A DNA stretch of 34,899 nucleotides from a virus: the IMG/VR virus record IMGVR_UViG_3300044608_001602, positions 1 to 34,899 of that record; one strand, 5' to 3'. Below the pieces are notes generated by a model. It saw nothing but the letters and a program-made list of their open reading frames with translations, was not told the DNA's origin and made no database searches. Position numbers and translations under genes: made by a program. This document shows positions 1-6,487 of the stretch, piece after piece. How positions within the stretch are numbered: the stretch's first letter is position 1; the number at the start of each line of letters is the position of its first letter.

Positions 1-276
1 CATATCCTGGTTGACACTCCGCACGAGATCGTTGAGGAGGAAAAGAAACGGTTTTACTTCCGCTTCAACTGCGACGAGGAAAACCCGCACTACAAGAAGG
101 CTATCGCTCAGATTGAGAGGATGCACTCTGCTAGCGCTCTTGTGCCAGAGTATCAACGCATCAAGTGTTTTACATTCCAGCGAAACGATGACTTCATCGA
201 TACGCTCCGGTCGCGAGTTGAGATCGCTCGCAAGATTTACGCCACGCTAACACTGATTGGAGGCAACGATGAGTAA
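1..276 (+). CDS. C-terminal part of an unknown early protein (left-truncated)
   Basis: The first frame is open from base 1 to a TAA at 274-276, so about 91 residues of the carboxyl end of a gene that starts outside the window. The visible part is mostly charged and helical (it begins with ILVDTPHEIVEEEKKRFYF) and has no motif I recognise. Its stop overlaps the start of the ERF-type gene by 8 bases, so the two are translationally coupled. Phage annealing proteins often sit next to an exonuclease, so a recombination nuclease is possible, but the catalytic part is not in view and I do not claim it. Confidence 0.7.
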   Translation, partial: HILVDTPHEIVEEEKKRFYFRFNCDEENPHYKKAIAQIERMHSASALVPEYQRIKCFTFQRNDDFIDTLRSRVEIARKIYATLTLIGGNDE

Positions 277-1111
277 CTTGAATTTGCATCAGCGCATTAT
301 TCAGATAATGAAGACCATGGGGGCTGTCGGAAAGGGCGGGCAGACTAATTACGGCGACAGGTTTTTTTATCATAAGATCGATGATATTGACGACAGATTG
401 CGAATGGCACTGGTTGAACACGGCGTAGTGGCTGTTGTCGATAAGGTAAGCGAGCGTAGACTCGAAGACAAAGAAGATCAAGACAAGTACGATAACCCAA
501 GAACTACTTGGAATGCTGAGTGCTTAGTTACCGTCAAGCTGATTAACGTAGACAACCCAGAAGACACCTTGTCGGTGGTAGGCTGGGGGCAGGGGCTTGA
601 TTACGGAGACAAGGCAACAGGGAAGGCTCTCAGCTACGCGCTGAAATCACTCTACCTCAGTACGTTTCACTTGCGTGGGCAGCCAGACAATGAAGCCGAC
701 GACATGGAAAATGTTGGTGATCGCTCAGCACCGCCCAAAGAGCAACCAAAGCCACCTCCACCAAAGCCAAGTAACAAGACTGCAACGCCTGTAAGGCTGG
801 CGGAGCCAGATTACGACAGCTTGCCAAAGGATACGCAAACCTGGATCGACGGGTTGCGTCAATGCGATGAAGTGGGGATGCTCAACGACTACATGAGCAA
901 GATGCCAAAGGCGACCCAAAGCCAAGTGCGATCGTTCCACTTCAATCACCGCATTGATCTTTGGGGTAGGCAAATGCTGGCTGCTGATTCAATGGAGAAA
1001 CTGAACGTTGTGGCTAGCGATCCATTGCTAAGCAACGAGTCGGAGGAAGTCAAAGCGGCGGTACGCGGCACTTACAACAGTCGTCGCGACCAACTTAACA
1101 AAAAGAAGTAG
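269..1111 (+). CDS. ERF-family single-strand annealing protein
   Basis: A 280-residue protein of the ERF (essential recombination function) type. Such proteins bind ssDNA and anneal complementary strands during phage recombination and replication. The first ~150 residues show the ERF pattern: an N-terminal helix with the IMKTMGAVGKGG stretch, a Tyr/Phe-rich YHKIDDIDDRLRMAL segment, beta strands ending in TVVGWGQGLDYGDKATGKA-like sequence (here SVVGWGQGLDYGDKATGKA), and YALKSLYLSTFHL. A proline-rich linker (near residue 160-170) leads to a divergent C-terminal domain. I place the start at ATG 269 because GGAGG lies five bases upstream; a TTG at 257 would extend the frame by four residues. It overlaps the upstream gene and opens the replication block. 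Confidence 0.85.
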   Translation: MSNLNLHQRIIQIMKTMGAVGKGGQTNYGDRFFYHKIDDIDDRLRMALVEHGVVAVVDKVSERRLEDKEDQDKYDNPRTTWNAECLVTVKLINVDNPEDTLSVVGWGQGLDYGDKATGKALSYALKSLYLSTFHLRGQPDNEADDMENVGDRSAPPKEQPKPPPPKPSNKTATPVRLAEPDYDSLPKDTQTWIDGLRQCDEVGMLNDYMSKMPKATQSQVRSFHFNHRIDLWGRQMLAADSMEKLNVVASDPLLSNESEEVKAAVRGTYNSRRDQLNKKK

Positions 1112-1157
1112 TTTTCAGTTACAGTTAAAAGTTTTCATTGGAAAGGTTTATCGAGGA

Positions 1158-1463
1158 ATGAGCAAAGAAAATCGAGATGCGGTTGTTCACAACAATGAAC
1201 TAGCGGCAATGAAGGACAGCCGAAAACGCGACATGCCGGTGTTTTTGCTGGCTAGAGAGAACGGATCTCCTGATGATGCGGCTCACTTGTGGGTGGTTGC
1301 GGCTAGCGAGCATCAAGCCAAACTGGCGATGGTAGAGCGCGTGTGGCCGATGAGCAAGCTGACCAAGAAGGAAAGGGACGAGCGTTACACGGATTTGCTT
1401 GAAGCCGCGTTCGATCACCCTCCGGTGCAAGAAAGCGAAGCGGAACAGGCGGCAACTGCCTAA
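1158..1463 (+). CDS. small conserved-looking protein of unknown function
   Basis: A 101-residue soluble protein with no family I recognise. The middle has a pattern of a small alpha/beta domain (MPVFLLARENGSPDDAAHLW then VVAASEHQAKLAMVERVWP) followed by an acidic tail. The ribosome site is a weak GAGGA touching the ATG, with GGAAAGG further upstream. The stop codon sits in the loop of a 6-bp hairpin (GGCAAC/GTTGCC, 1452-1469), directly before the first tRNA-like RNA element, so the hairpin may help end the message or separate it from the RNA. Confidence 0.6.
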   Translation: MSKENRDAVVHNNELAAMKDSRKRDMPVFLLARENGSPDDAAHLWVVAASEHQAKLAMVERVWPMSKLTKKERDERYTDLLEAAFDHPPVQESEAEQAATA

Positions 1464-1470
1464 GTTGCCA

Positions 1471-1609
1471 GGATCGGCGGCGTGGCGTAACCACGATTTG
1501 AGACAAGCGGTATCGGCCAGAGAAGCGGAAACGTAGAGACTCGGCAGAGAATCAGGGGTAAACGATTGCATCCTGGAGGCCGTAAGCAGGTGCGATTCCT
1601 GCCCGATCC
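1471..1609 (+). ncRNA. tRNA-like structured RNA element 1
   Basis: A 139-nt element closed by a 7-bp stem, GGATCGG (1471-1477) with CCGATCC (1603-1609). After a 3-nt linker comes a 5-bp hairpin CGTGG-CGTAA-CCACG (1481-1495), in the place of a D arm. At the 3' side is a T-arm-like hairpin GCAGG-TGCGATT-CCTGC (1586-1602) whose 7-nt loop resembles a T loop. About 90 nt in between replace an anticodon arm. TTTT follows. The first 26 nt recur exactly at 24801-24826. It is too large for a normal tRNA, has no group I intron landmarks I can find and no tmRNA tag frame. Folded by eye only. Confidence 0.55.
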
Positions 1610-1611
1610 TT

Positions 1612-1753
1612 TTGAATGACTAGCAATCCCAGTGAAAGCTGGTAAGCCATGAAACGAGATCGATTGCTTGGATCGTTTCCAGGGCCATGCCTGACTGTAG
1701 CGAACGGTGGGTGCGAAGCATGGAGACTGTGACAGCCGGAGAGACGGCGAATT
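1612..1753 (+). other. gene-free stretch with hairpins between tRNA-like elements
   Basis: No gene is evident. Two strong pairings can be seen: GAAACGA with TCGTTTC around 1656-1681, and CCATGC (about 1684-1689) with GCATGG (about 1718-1723). A small GCCG-GAGAGA-CGGC hairpin follows just before element 2. The density of structure suggests that elements 1 and 2 belong to one processed transcript. This is inference from pairing alone. Confidence 0.35.
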
Positions 1754-1852
1754 AGGGATTTGGCAACTTGGAGTTGCGGACTGGGCTGGCTGGACACCAG
1801 CTAGGAGAAATCCGATCCAAACCAGTTCAATCCGTTCAAATCGGGAGTCCCT
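1754..1852 (+). ncRNA. tRNA-like structured RNA element 2
   Basis: A 99-nt element with the same plan as element 1 but different sequence. The closing stem is AGGGATT (1754-1760) with AGTCCCT (1846-1852), 7 bp with one G-U. Two bases later comes the D-arm-like hairpin GCAAC-TTGGA-GTTGC (1763-1777). The middle domain is closed by GGACTGG (1778-1784) with CCAGTTC (1822-1828) and holds GCTGG-CTGGACA-CCAGC and a GGA-GAAA-TCC mini-hairpin. The T-arm-like part is CCG-TTCAAAT-CGG (1832-1844), with a near-canonical T loop. The independent sequence with the same architecture argues against coincidence. Confidence 0.5.
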
Positions 1853-1857
1853 GCTTG

Positions 1858-1880
1858 CCAACCCACTTCGGGGCGGCGGT
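1858..1880 (+). repeat. 23-nt GC-rich hairpin repeat, copy 1
   Basis: The segment starting GCCAACCC and containing CTTCGGGGCGGC follows element 2 and recurs at 2440-2461 after element 4 with a single A/G difference. It can fold as a small CCGC/GCGG-type hairpin. Both copies lie just upstream of a ribosome site and coding gene (1911 and 2503), so it may be a processing or boundary signal between RNA element and message. Confidence 0.5.
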
Positions 1881-1910
1881 TAATGTTTACTTTTACAATC
1901 GGAAAAGATC

Positions 1911-2225
1911 ATGCAAACTCACGAAGATTCGCAACACATTTTTATGCAGGAACTCAGGGAACGCGCAGCCAAGGCGAGGAGTGCATCAGCGTCAGTGATT
2001 GCGGCTGGAGAAAAGAACGAAAAAGAGCTTGGCTCTTGGAAAGCGTCGAACGGCGTTCATTGCAGCCATCTACCTGATGATCCCCAAGGAATCTTGCGAT
2101 TGAGCATCGGAGGTGGCGAGCATCTTCCGGTGACGATGAATTACGTGGTGGTTCGCGGGAAGATCGGACAATGTATCGAGTTGCTAGAAAAGGCTCTTGT
2201 GGCGTTGCGTGAGTGCCCAGAGTAA
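1911..2225 (+). CDS. small protein of unknown function
   Basis: A 104-residue protein lying between tRNA-like RNA elements. The N-terminal third is helical and charged (QELRERAAKARSASASVIAAG). The second half is a beta-rich stretch (GILRLSIGGGEHLPVTMNYVV) followed by a C-terminal helix with leucines. I recognise no family. The start is ATG 1911, preceded by GGAAAAG. The last 65 bases overlap a candidate pairing AGATCGG/CCGATCT (2161-2167 with 2232-2238) that resembles the closing stem of the RNA elements. The stop is followed by CCTGCCCGATC and a T7 run. Confidence 0.6.
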   Translation: MQTHEDSQHIFMQELRERAAKARSASASVIAAGEKNEKELGSWKASNGVHCSHLPDDPQGILRLSIGGGEHLPVTMNYVVVRGKIGQCIELLEKALVALRECPE

Positions 2226-2245
2226 TCCTGCCCGATCTTTTTTTG
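2226..2245 (+). terminator. repeat of the RNA element 3' end followed by T7 (possible terminator)
   Basis: CCTGCCCGATC (2227-2237) is the same 3' end motif seen at 1598, 2424 and 24931, followed here by seven T. It could pair with AGATCGG inside the preceding gene (2161-2167) and end the message of 1911-2225. No complete T-arm hairpin precedes it, so this copy is degenerate. Confidence 0.35.
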
Positions 2246-2276
2246 AATACCGCAAGGAGATCCGCGAGGTAGCCTT

Positions 2277-2316
2277 GAGTGCAAAGCAAAGAAAGGCTTT
2301 CGGGCACTTTGCACTC
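2277..2316 (+). other. strong 10-bp stem-loop
   Basis: GAGTGCAAAG (2277-2286) pairs perfectly with CTTTGCACTC (2307-2316), with a further AAAG/CTTT pairing inside. It lies between the degenerate element end at 2226 and tRNA-like element 4. There is no T-run after it, so it is not a classical terminator; a processing stem or part of a longer structured RNA is more likely. Confidence 0.45.
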
Positions 2317-2329
2317 TAAACAGCGGAGA

Positions 2330-2435
2330 GGGTCGGATTGATGCGATTTACCGCATGGCGTTGCAGGGTTCTACGGGATCACAAACGCCGGAACGTAAAC
2401 AAGTTGATTTGCAGGTAGCCAGTCCTGCCCGATCC
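2330..2435 (+). ncRNA. tRNA-like structured RNA element 4
   Basis: A 106-nt element. Closing stem GGGTCGG (2330-2336) with CCGATCC (2429-2435); compared with element 1 one A-U pair is changed to G-U, which keeps pairing. Next is ATGCG-ATTTAC-CGCAT (2341-2356) in the D-arm place, then a 6-bp middle stem GGCGTT (2357-2362) with AACGCC (2384-2389), then a possible short variable arm, then GCAGG-TAGCCAGT-CCTGC (2411-2428). TTTT follows at 2436. The T-arm-like loop is 8 nt here, so it is not a canonical tRNA. Confidence 0.5.
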
Positions 2436-2439
2436 TTTT

Positions 2440-2462
2440 GCCAACCCGCTTCGGGGCGGCGT
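2440..2462 (+). repeat. 23-nt GC-rich hairpin repeat, copy 2
   Basis: Second copy of the segment at 1858-1880, again placed directly after a tRNA-like element and before the next coding gene (start 2503). The single difference is G for A in the ACCC(G)CTTC part. Confidence 0.5.
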
Positions 2463-2502
2463 TTATGAGAGTAGTTTCTTAGCATTTAATTGGAGTTTGA
2501 TT

Positions 2503-2832
2503 ATGGCTAGACGTAAGAAAGAGCATTGGGCTCCGGCAAATTGGATCGAATTTGGAAATCGAGTGAAAAAGCTGCGAGGTGAGCTTCAGTCGATGCTTAT
2601 GGATGTTCAGTGCGTTTGCCGAGCAAAAGAGTTCAGGGGTCTCATGAGAGTCCTGGAAGGGCTAGACAAGTGGAAATGTTCAATGGAGGACGTTGCTTCG
2701 GAGGACGTTCCAGAAACGATCGTTACTCGAATCTTTTATGGCGATCCGATTCCAAGGGACGACGCAGAGCGCAAGCAATTATTGTCGATCTTTGAGCCTC
2801 CACCAAAAAACTCGGGCTCTACAATTGGGTAG
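2503..2832 (+). CDS. small basic protein of unknown function
   Basis: A 109-residue protein. The N terminus is basic and helical (ARRKKEHWAPANWIEFGNRV), with a helix ending near residue 40, then a Cys-containing stretch and a C-terminal half rich in acidic residues and prolines. No family recognised. ATG 2503 is preferred over the TTG at 2497 because TGGAG lies seven bases before it. It is followed 29 bases later by the helicase gene, so both probably share a message. Confidence 0.6.
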   Translation: MARRKKEHWAPANWIEFGNRVKKLRGELQSMLMDVQCVCRAKEFRGLMRVLEGLDKWKCSMEDVASEDVPETIVTRIFYGDPIPRDDAERKQLLSIFEPPPKNSGSTIG

Positions 2833-2861
2833 TAACAAACATCAAAAGCGTTGACGATAAA

Positions 2862-4433
2862 ATGATTGAGATCCCAACATTACGACCGTACCAAGAAACG
2901 CTCGTTGCCGAACTGCGAAAGGAACTTGCAACGCACAAGAGCGTAATCGCTTGCATGCCTCCTGGTGCTGGCAAGACGATAACCGCCAAGCACATCCTGG
3001 GTGCTTACTTGAATCGACCGAAGCGAGAGAACGAGTCTGGGCGAGCCGCCTTTATGGTTCACCGCCGTGGTCTTGTTCAGAACGCCAGCGATTCGTTCAA
3101 TGAGCATCCTGTGTTACAGCATGGATTGATCATGTCGGGTTGCGACACATCTCCTGGGAGAAAATTGCAAGTCGCCTCGATCGACACCAAGTTAAGTTGG
3201 TACGTTGACAAGGAAAAGTACGCCACCGATCACACATACGATTTTCTGGTGTTCGATGAGATTCATGCGCAGGTGCAGAAGTTCAGGTCGTTCCTATTGG
3301 CGCACAACGCGAAGCGGCAAGAGTTAGGGCTGGCTGAGCCGTTTGTGCTAGGGCTGTCTGCCACACCTCAGCACAAGGAACTGAACAAGATATTCTCAAA
3401 GATCGTCAACGGGCCGTCCCCGTCCTGGCTCATCGACAATGGGTTCCTGTCGTCGTTTAGGTACTTCCAAGCCACCAAAGGCAAGCTAGACGTACTCGTA
3501 AAGAAAGGCGACGAATACACCGAGGACAGCGTTGCAAAGGCTATGGAGGGGCTTGCAGGAGATCTGGTGCGGGATTGGAAGAGGCTAGCCGAGGGCAGAG
3601 CTACGGTCGGGTTCTTCCCCAGGCGATCGCAGGCACAAGAGGCGATGGAGCTGCTTCGACAAAACGGTGTTGATGCCTACTACGTGGACGGGGAGACTGA
3701 GGACGAAGAACGCCAACGGCTATTTTCGCACTTAAACAAAGGTTACATCCAGTATATTTGCAATGTCGGGGTGATCGAGCGAGGGACGGATATCCCAAGG
3801 GTTGGGTGCGTCCAGCTCTGCACCGCAATCGGCAGTGTTGTTCGATATCGCCAGATGGTCGGTAGAGGATCCCGAGTTCATCCCGAAGTGTCCGACTGCA
3901 TTGTGCTCGACCATGCCGACAACATTCGAAAGCACGGATTCTTCGAAGACGACATCGACTGGACGCTGGAATGGGGCGACCGTCCAGCCAAGACGCACGA
4001 AGCCAGGGCTACCGTCGAGTGCCCAAGTTGCGGAGCGATCTACCGTGGCGGCAAGTGCAAGCAATGCGGGTATGAGCCGACTCCAAGAGAGATCAAGTCG
4101 CAGGGATTGGAGTTTGTTGCTGGCGAGATGCGGGAGGTAAACCGAAGTGCTCAGCCAAAAACGAAAAAGCCGACATGCAAGGAGATTATGATCCAAGCCC
4201 TTCGCATGGCTGGAAGTAGCAATCAAAACTTCAGGCAAGCATTAAGGCTTGCGTACATTGAAGCGGGAAAGCACGGCTTAACGTTCAGAGTCCCTGCTAC
4301 ATTTGAAGTGGGCGATTTGGTTTTCAAGCCAATACCAAGAGAGCACCCAGACCAAAAAGTAAAGGTTCGAGCAACCTACGGTTTTACAGTTGGTGACAAT
4401 TCTACGAGTAGAAACCCTTACAGAGTGAGTTAA
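2862..4433 (+). CDS. superfamily 2 DNA helicase with zinc ribbon
   Basis: A 523-residue DEAD/DEAH-type helicase, likely the phage replication or recombination helicase. Visible motifs: a Q-like motif LRPYQ at residues 7-11, Walker A PPGAGKT (33-39), motif II DEIH (132-135), motif III SAT (166-168), and motif VI QMVGRGSR near residue 335. After the two RecA-like lobes a four-cysteine ribbon of the form CPSC-x8-CKQC follows near residue 388-403, then a basic C-terminal tail of about 110 residues. The family is common in phages beside an annealing protein and a primase. The ribosome site upstream of ATG 2862 is weak. Confidence 0.88.
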   Translation: MIEIPTLRPYQETLVAELRKELATHKSVIACMPPGAGKTITAKHILGAYLNRPKRENESGRAAFMVHRRGLVQNASDSFNEHPVLQHGLIMSGCDTSPGRKLQVASIDTKLSWYVDKEKYATDHTYDFLVFDEIHAQVQKFRSFLLAHNAKRQELGLAEPFVLGLSATPQHKELNKIFSKIVNGPSPSWLIDNGFLSSFRYFQATKGKLDVLVKKGDEYTEDSVAKAMEGLAGDLVRDWKRLAEGRATVGFFPRRSQAQEAMELLRQNGVDAYYVDGETEDEERQRLFSHLNKGYIQYICNVGVIERGTDIPRVGCVQLCTAIGSVVRYRQMVGRGSRVHPEVSDCIVLDHADNIRKHGFFEDDIDWTLEWGDRPAKTHEARATVECPSCGAIYRGGKCKQCGYEPTPREIKSQGLEFVAGEMREVNRSAQPKTKKPTCKEIMIQALRMAGSSNQNFRQALRLAYIEAGKHGLTFRVPATFEVGDLVFKPIPREHPDQKVKVRATYGFTVGDNSTSRNPYRVS

Positions 4434-4436
4434 ACC

Positions 4437-4649
4437 ATGGATCCCCATTTCAGCGCATTGAAAGCCAACGGCGAAACCAGGACATGCAAGTTCTGCCATG
4501 CCGACGTTTGGCTCCATAAGATCGAGGGGCGTTATTACGATGTTGGCGGGGAAACCGTACACATCGACAATTGCAAGAGAAAGCAGGAGCACTTTCGAGG
4601 CAAGGCAATGGACGCAGCGGAAACTCGAAGGCAGAAAAGAAAGCGATAG
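4437..4649 (+). CDS. small zinc-finger-like protein
   Basis: A 70-residue protein starting three bases after the helicase stop. It has CKFC near residue 17 and a later H-x3-C pair (HIDNC), consistent with one Cys/His zinc site, then a basic tail (RRQKRKR). Small zinc proteins like this accompany phage replication genes, where they may bind DNA or a partner; no specific role can be read from sequence. It is followed after two bases by the TOPRIM protein. Confidence 0.65.
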   Translation: MDPHFSALKANGETRTCKFCHADVWLHKIEGRYYDVGGETVHIDNCKRKQEHFRGKAMDAAETRRQKRKR

Positions 4650-4651
4650 AC

Positions 4652-5521
4652 ATGGCTAGCGAATGGAAGCGAGTGTCAAAGCGAGAGCCTTGCCCAGTGT
4701 GCGGCAAGCCCGATTACTGCACCAGGACGGTCGACGGAAAAGCTGTCAGGTGCATGAGGGTAGAGTCAGAAAAGACCAGCTCTAGCAAAGACGGTATTAT
4801 GGGATGGCTCCACGTGCTGTCCAACCCGCTTCCGCCAGTGACATTGACCAAGACAGTCGAGAAAAAACCCGACTGGACAAAGGAATGCCGAGCGATGTTC
4901 GAGGATGATAAAGCACATGACAAGCGATGCGAAGTTGCCGAACTGTTGTCGGTAAGTGTCGAGTCGCTTGAATCGCTTCGCGTTGGCATTGGCTGGGACG
5001 AGTGGAACGGTGCCGAGTTTTCGAGTTGGCCGAGTCGCGATCACAATGGGAGGTGCATTGGCTACGTTCGAAGGTACGCTGACAAATCTAAAAGAACCAA
5101 CGAAGGGGGGGCTGTCGGCTTGTTTTACTCACCAGAATGGTTTAGCCGTCGCGGGCCGCTTTGGATCGTCGAGGGGGGATCTGACGTTGCCGCGTGCGAA
5201 TCGGCAGGCTTGGCGGCTATCGGGAGAGGGACGAACACACACGGTGGAGAGCACATCAAACGAATGATAAAGGCGTGCTGCCCCGACAAGAAGGTGATTG
5301 TAGTTGGCGAGAGAGACGAAGCGCCAGAGAGACGCGGGCGAGTGGCTAGCTGTACTCCAAACTGCCGCGGCTGTGCCTACTGCTGGCCTGGGTTATTTGG
5401 CGCAAAGAAGGTCGCTGCGGAGTTGGGTGTCTCTTGGGTGCTCATTCCAAAGCCTTACAAGGATATGCGAGAGTTGCTAGCTGCGGGTGGTCTGTGGCTG
5501 GATTTGGTTGAGTTGCTTTAA
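4652..5521 (+). CDS. zinc-binding TOPRIM protein, primase-like
   Basis: A 289-residue protein combining an N-terminal zinc site (CPVCGKPDYC, residues 14-23, with a later Cys) with a TOPRIM domain. The TOPRIM signature is LWIVEGGSD followed about 50 residues on by VIVVGERDEAPERRG. This order is typical of phage and element primases of the DnaG/gp4 N-terminal type or of DnaB-associated TOPRIM proteins. A Cys-rich patch (CTPNCRGCAYC) interrupts the domain near residue 235. No RNA polymerase core beyond TOPRIM is obvious, so primase activity is inferred. I place the start at ATG 4652, two bases after the previous stop, rather than at upstream codons that would overlap it. Confidence 0.75.
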   Translation: MASEWKRVSKREPCPVCGKPDYCTRTVDGKAVRCMRVESEKTSSSKDGIMGWLHVLSNPLPPVTLTKTVEKKPDWTKECRAMFEDDKAHDKRCEVAELLSVSVESLESLRVGIGWDEWNGAEFSSWPSRDHNGRCIGYVRRYADKSKRTNEGGAVGLFYSPEWFSRRGPLWIVEGGSDVAACESAGLAAIGRGTNTHGGEHIKRMIKACCPDKKVIVVGERDEAPERRGRVASCTPNCRGCAYCWPGLFGAKKVAAELGVSWVLIPKPYKDMRELLAAGGLWLDLVELL

Positions 5522-5534
5522 CAGGAGATAGAGA

Positions 5535-5999
5535 ATGAGTCTAGAATCGAAACAAGAACGAAGGGAAATGCGAGACAGGTTTGCCATGGCGGCAATGCAA
5601 TCCATGATACGCATCCATGCGCTTTTTACAAAAAGCGGTTTAAGTCAGCCGATTTTAAGCTTGGCTGGAGAAGCCACGCAAAGAGGATGGGGTGAATTAC
5701 GAGACACCGGATTCTCGTATGCGGAAGATCTAGCGATCGATGCTTACGCAATTGCGGAAGCGATGATGCTTGAGCGCAATAGGTCTGACCGATTTGAAGA
5801 TGACAATAACAAGAAAAAACACAACGATGAAGAAAAAACCGAAGAGCCCGAAAGTGCCGCGAACCAGAGCGGGCGGGGAAATGACGGAAGCCGAGTTCTG
5901 GAGGTTCCTGCGGGCGAACCTGCGGCTGGCGAGTCGCAAGTGGGCTCCGATCAGCAGGCATGTTTTGAACGCCTGCAAGAGAGTCAGCCAGAGCGATAA
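5535..5999 (+). CDS. phage protein of unknown function, C terminus overlapping HNH gene
   Basis: A 154-residue frame. Residues ~10-90 match a recurring phage pattern (RDRFAMAAMQSMI then YAEDLAIDAYAIAEAMMLERN), also visible in the leftward gene at 10286-10594, so this part is likely a real small helical domain. From residue ~97 on the sequence becomes low complexity and overlaps the HNH gene in another frame for about 170 bases. The ribosome site AGGAGA lies eight bases before ATG 5535. Either the overlap is genuine or the original stop was lost. Confidence 0.65.
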   Translation: MSLESKQERREMRDRFAMAAMQSMIRIHALFTKSGLSQPILSLAGEATQRGWGELRDTGFSYAEDLAIDAYAIAEAMMLERNRSDRFEDDNNKKKHNDEEKTEEPESAANQSGRGNDGSRVLEVPAGEPAAGESQVGSDQQACFERLQESQPER

Positions 6000-6213
6000 C
6001 AAGCGACTCAAGTTTGAACACCAGTGCTCTGCTTGCTCGGGATGGTTCCCGCGAAAGCAAGTGGAAGTCGATCACATCGTCCCTGCGGGTTCGCTGAGAT
6101 CATTCGAGGATATTCCAGGATTCGTACAGCGTTTGTTCTGTGAAGCAGACGGCTTGGTAGTGCTATGCGAGCAGTGCCACCAAGTAAAGACTAAAAGCTC
6201 GATGGAGAAGTAA
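5827..6213 (+). CDS. HNH endonuclease-like protein
   Basis: A 128-residue protein of a family common in phage replication blocks. It begins with a basic segment ending in PRTRAGGEMTEAEFWRFLR, then a helical part, and then a compact zinc HNH unit: CSAC-x7-KQVEVDHIVPAG, and C-x2-C-type VVLCEQCHQ near the end. The DH pair would hold the metal and the catalytic His. It may act as a nicking or resolving nuclease in replication or as a solitary host-attack nuclease. I chose ATG 5827 because family members carry the RTR segment; ATG 5881 with GGGG upstream is an alternative. Confidence 0.75.
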   Translation: MKKKPKSPKVPRTRAGGEMTEAEFWRFLRANLRLASRKWAPISRHVLNACKRVSQSDNKRLKFEHQCSACSGWFPRKQVEVDHIVPAGSLRSFEDIPGFVQRLFCEADGLVVLCEQCHQVKTKSSMEK

Positions 6214-6215
6214 GC

Positions 6216-6479
6216 GTGTCGAACGAATATCAACAAAAAGACAACAATGGAACGTTGTTCAAGAACGATCGCAAGGAGAGCGACAAGCATCCTGACTACA
6301 AAGGAGATGCCATGATCGATGGCAAGCCGATGTGGATCTCAGCTTGGGTCAAAACTGGGAAACGTGGCAAGTTCATGAGCCTGTCCTTCACTCCGAAGCA
6401 GCAAGGCGGAGGCGGTAAGCCTTCGAATCAATCGTCTAGCCAACCCCAAAAGTCGGTTGACGACGACGCTCCATTCTAA
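6216..6479 (+). CDS. small protein with SSB-like acidic C-terminal tip
   Basis: An 87-residue protein starting with GTG (GGAG eight bases upstream) two bases after the HNH stop. Its core, from NGTLFKNDRKESDKHPDYKG to KTGKRGKFMSLSFTPK, is a small beta domain found in phages and plasmids. A glycine/serine-rich linker leads to the end SVDDDAPF. That tip matches the D-D-x-P-F tail by which bacterial SSB recruits its partners, so a role at ssDNA or in docking helicase, primase or nuclease is likely. The placement among replication genes supports this. Confidence 0.7.
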   Translation: MSNEYQQKDNNGTLFKNDRKESDKHPDYKGDAMIDGKPMWISAWVKTGKRGKFMSLSFTPKQQGGGGKPSNQSSSQPQKSVDDDAPF

Positions 6480-6487
6480 GGCAAGCC

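Noticed and set aside
1471-1609. tmRNA as an explanation of element 1
   Set aside because: The tRNA-like ends fit in part, but there is no tag reading frame, the length is far below a tmRNA, and several copies exist.
1463-1910. Group I or group II intron
   Set aside because: No P7/P3 core, no domain V-like hairpin, and no split exon to rejoin could be found.
3732-4238. A 168-residue frame antisense to the helicase
   Set aside because: Lies fully opposite conserved helicase motifs; a shadow frame.
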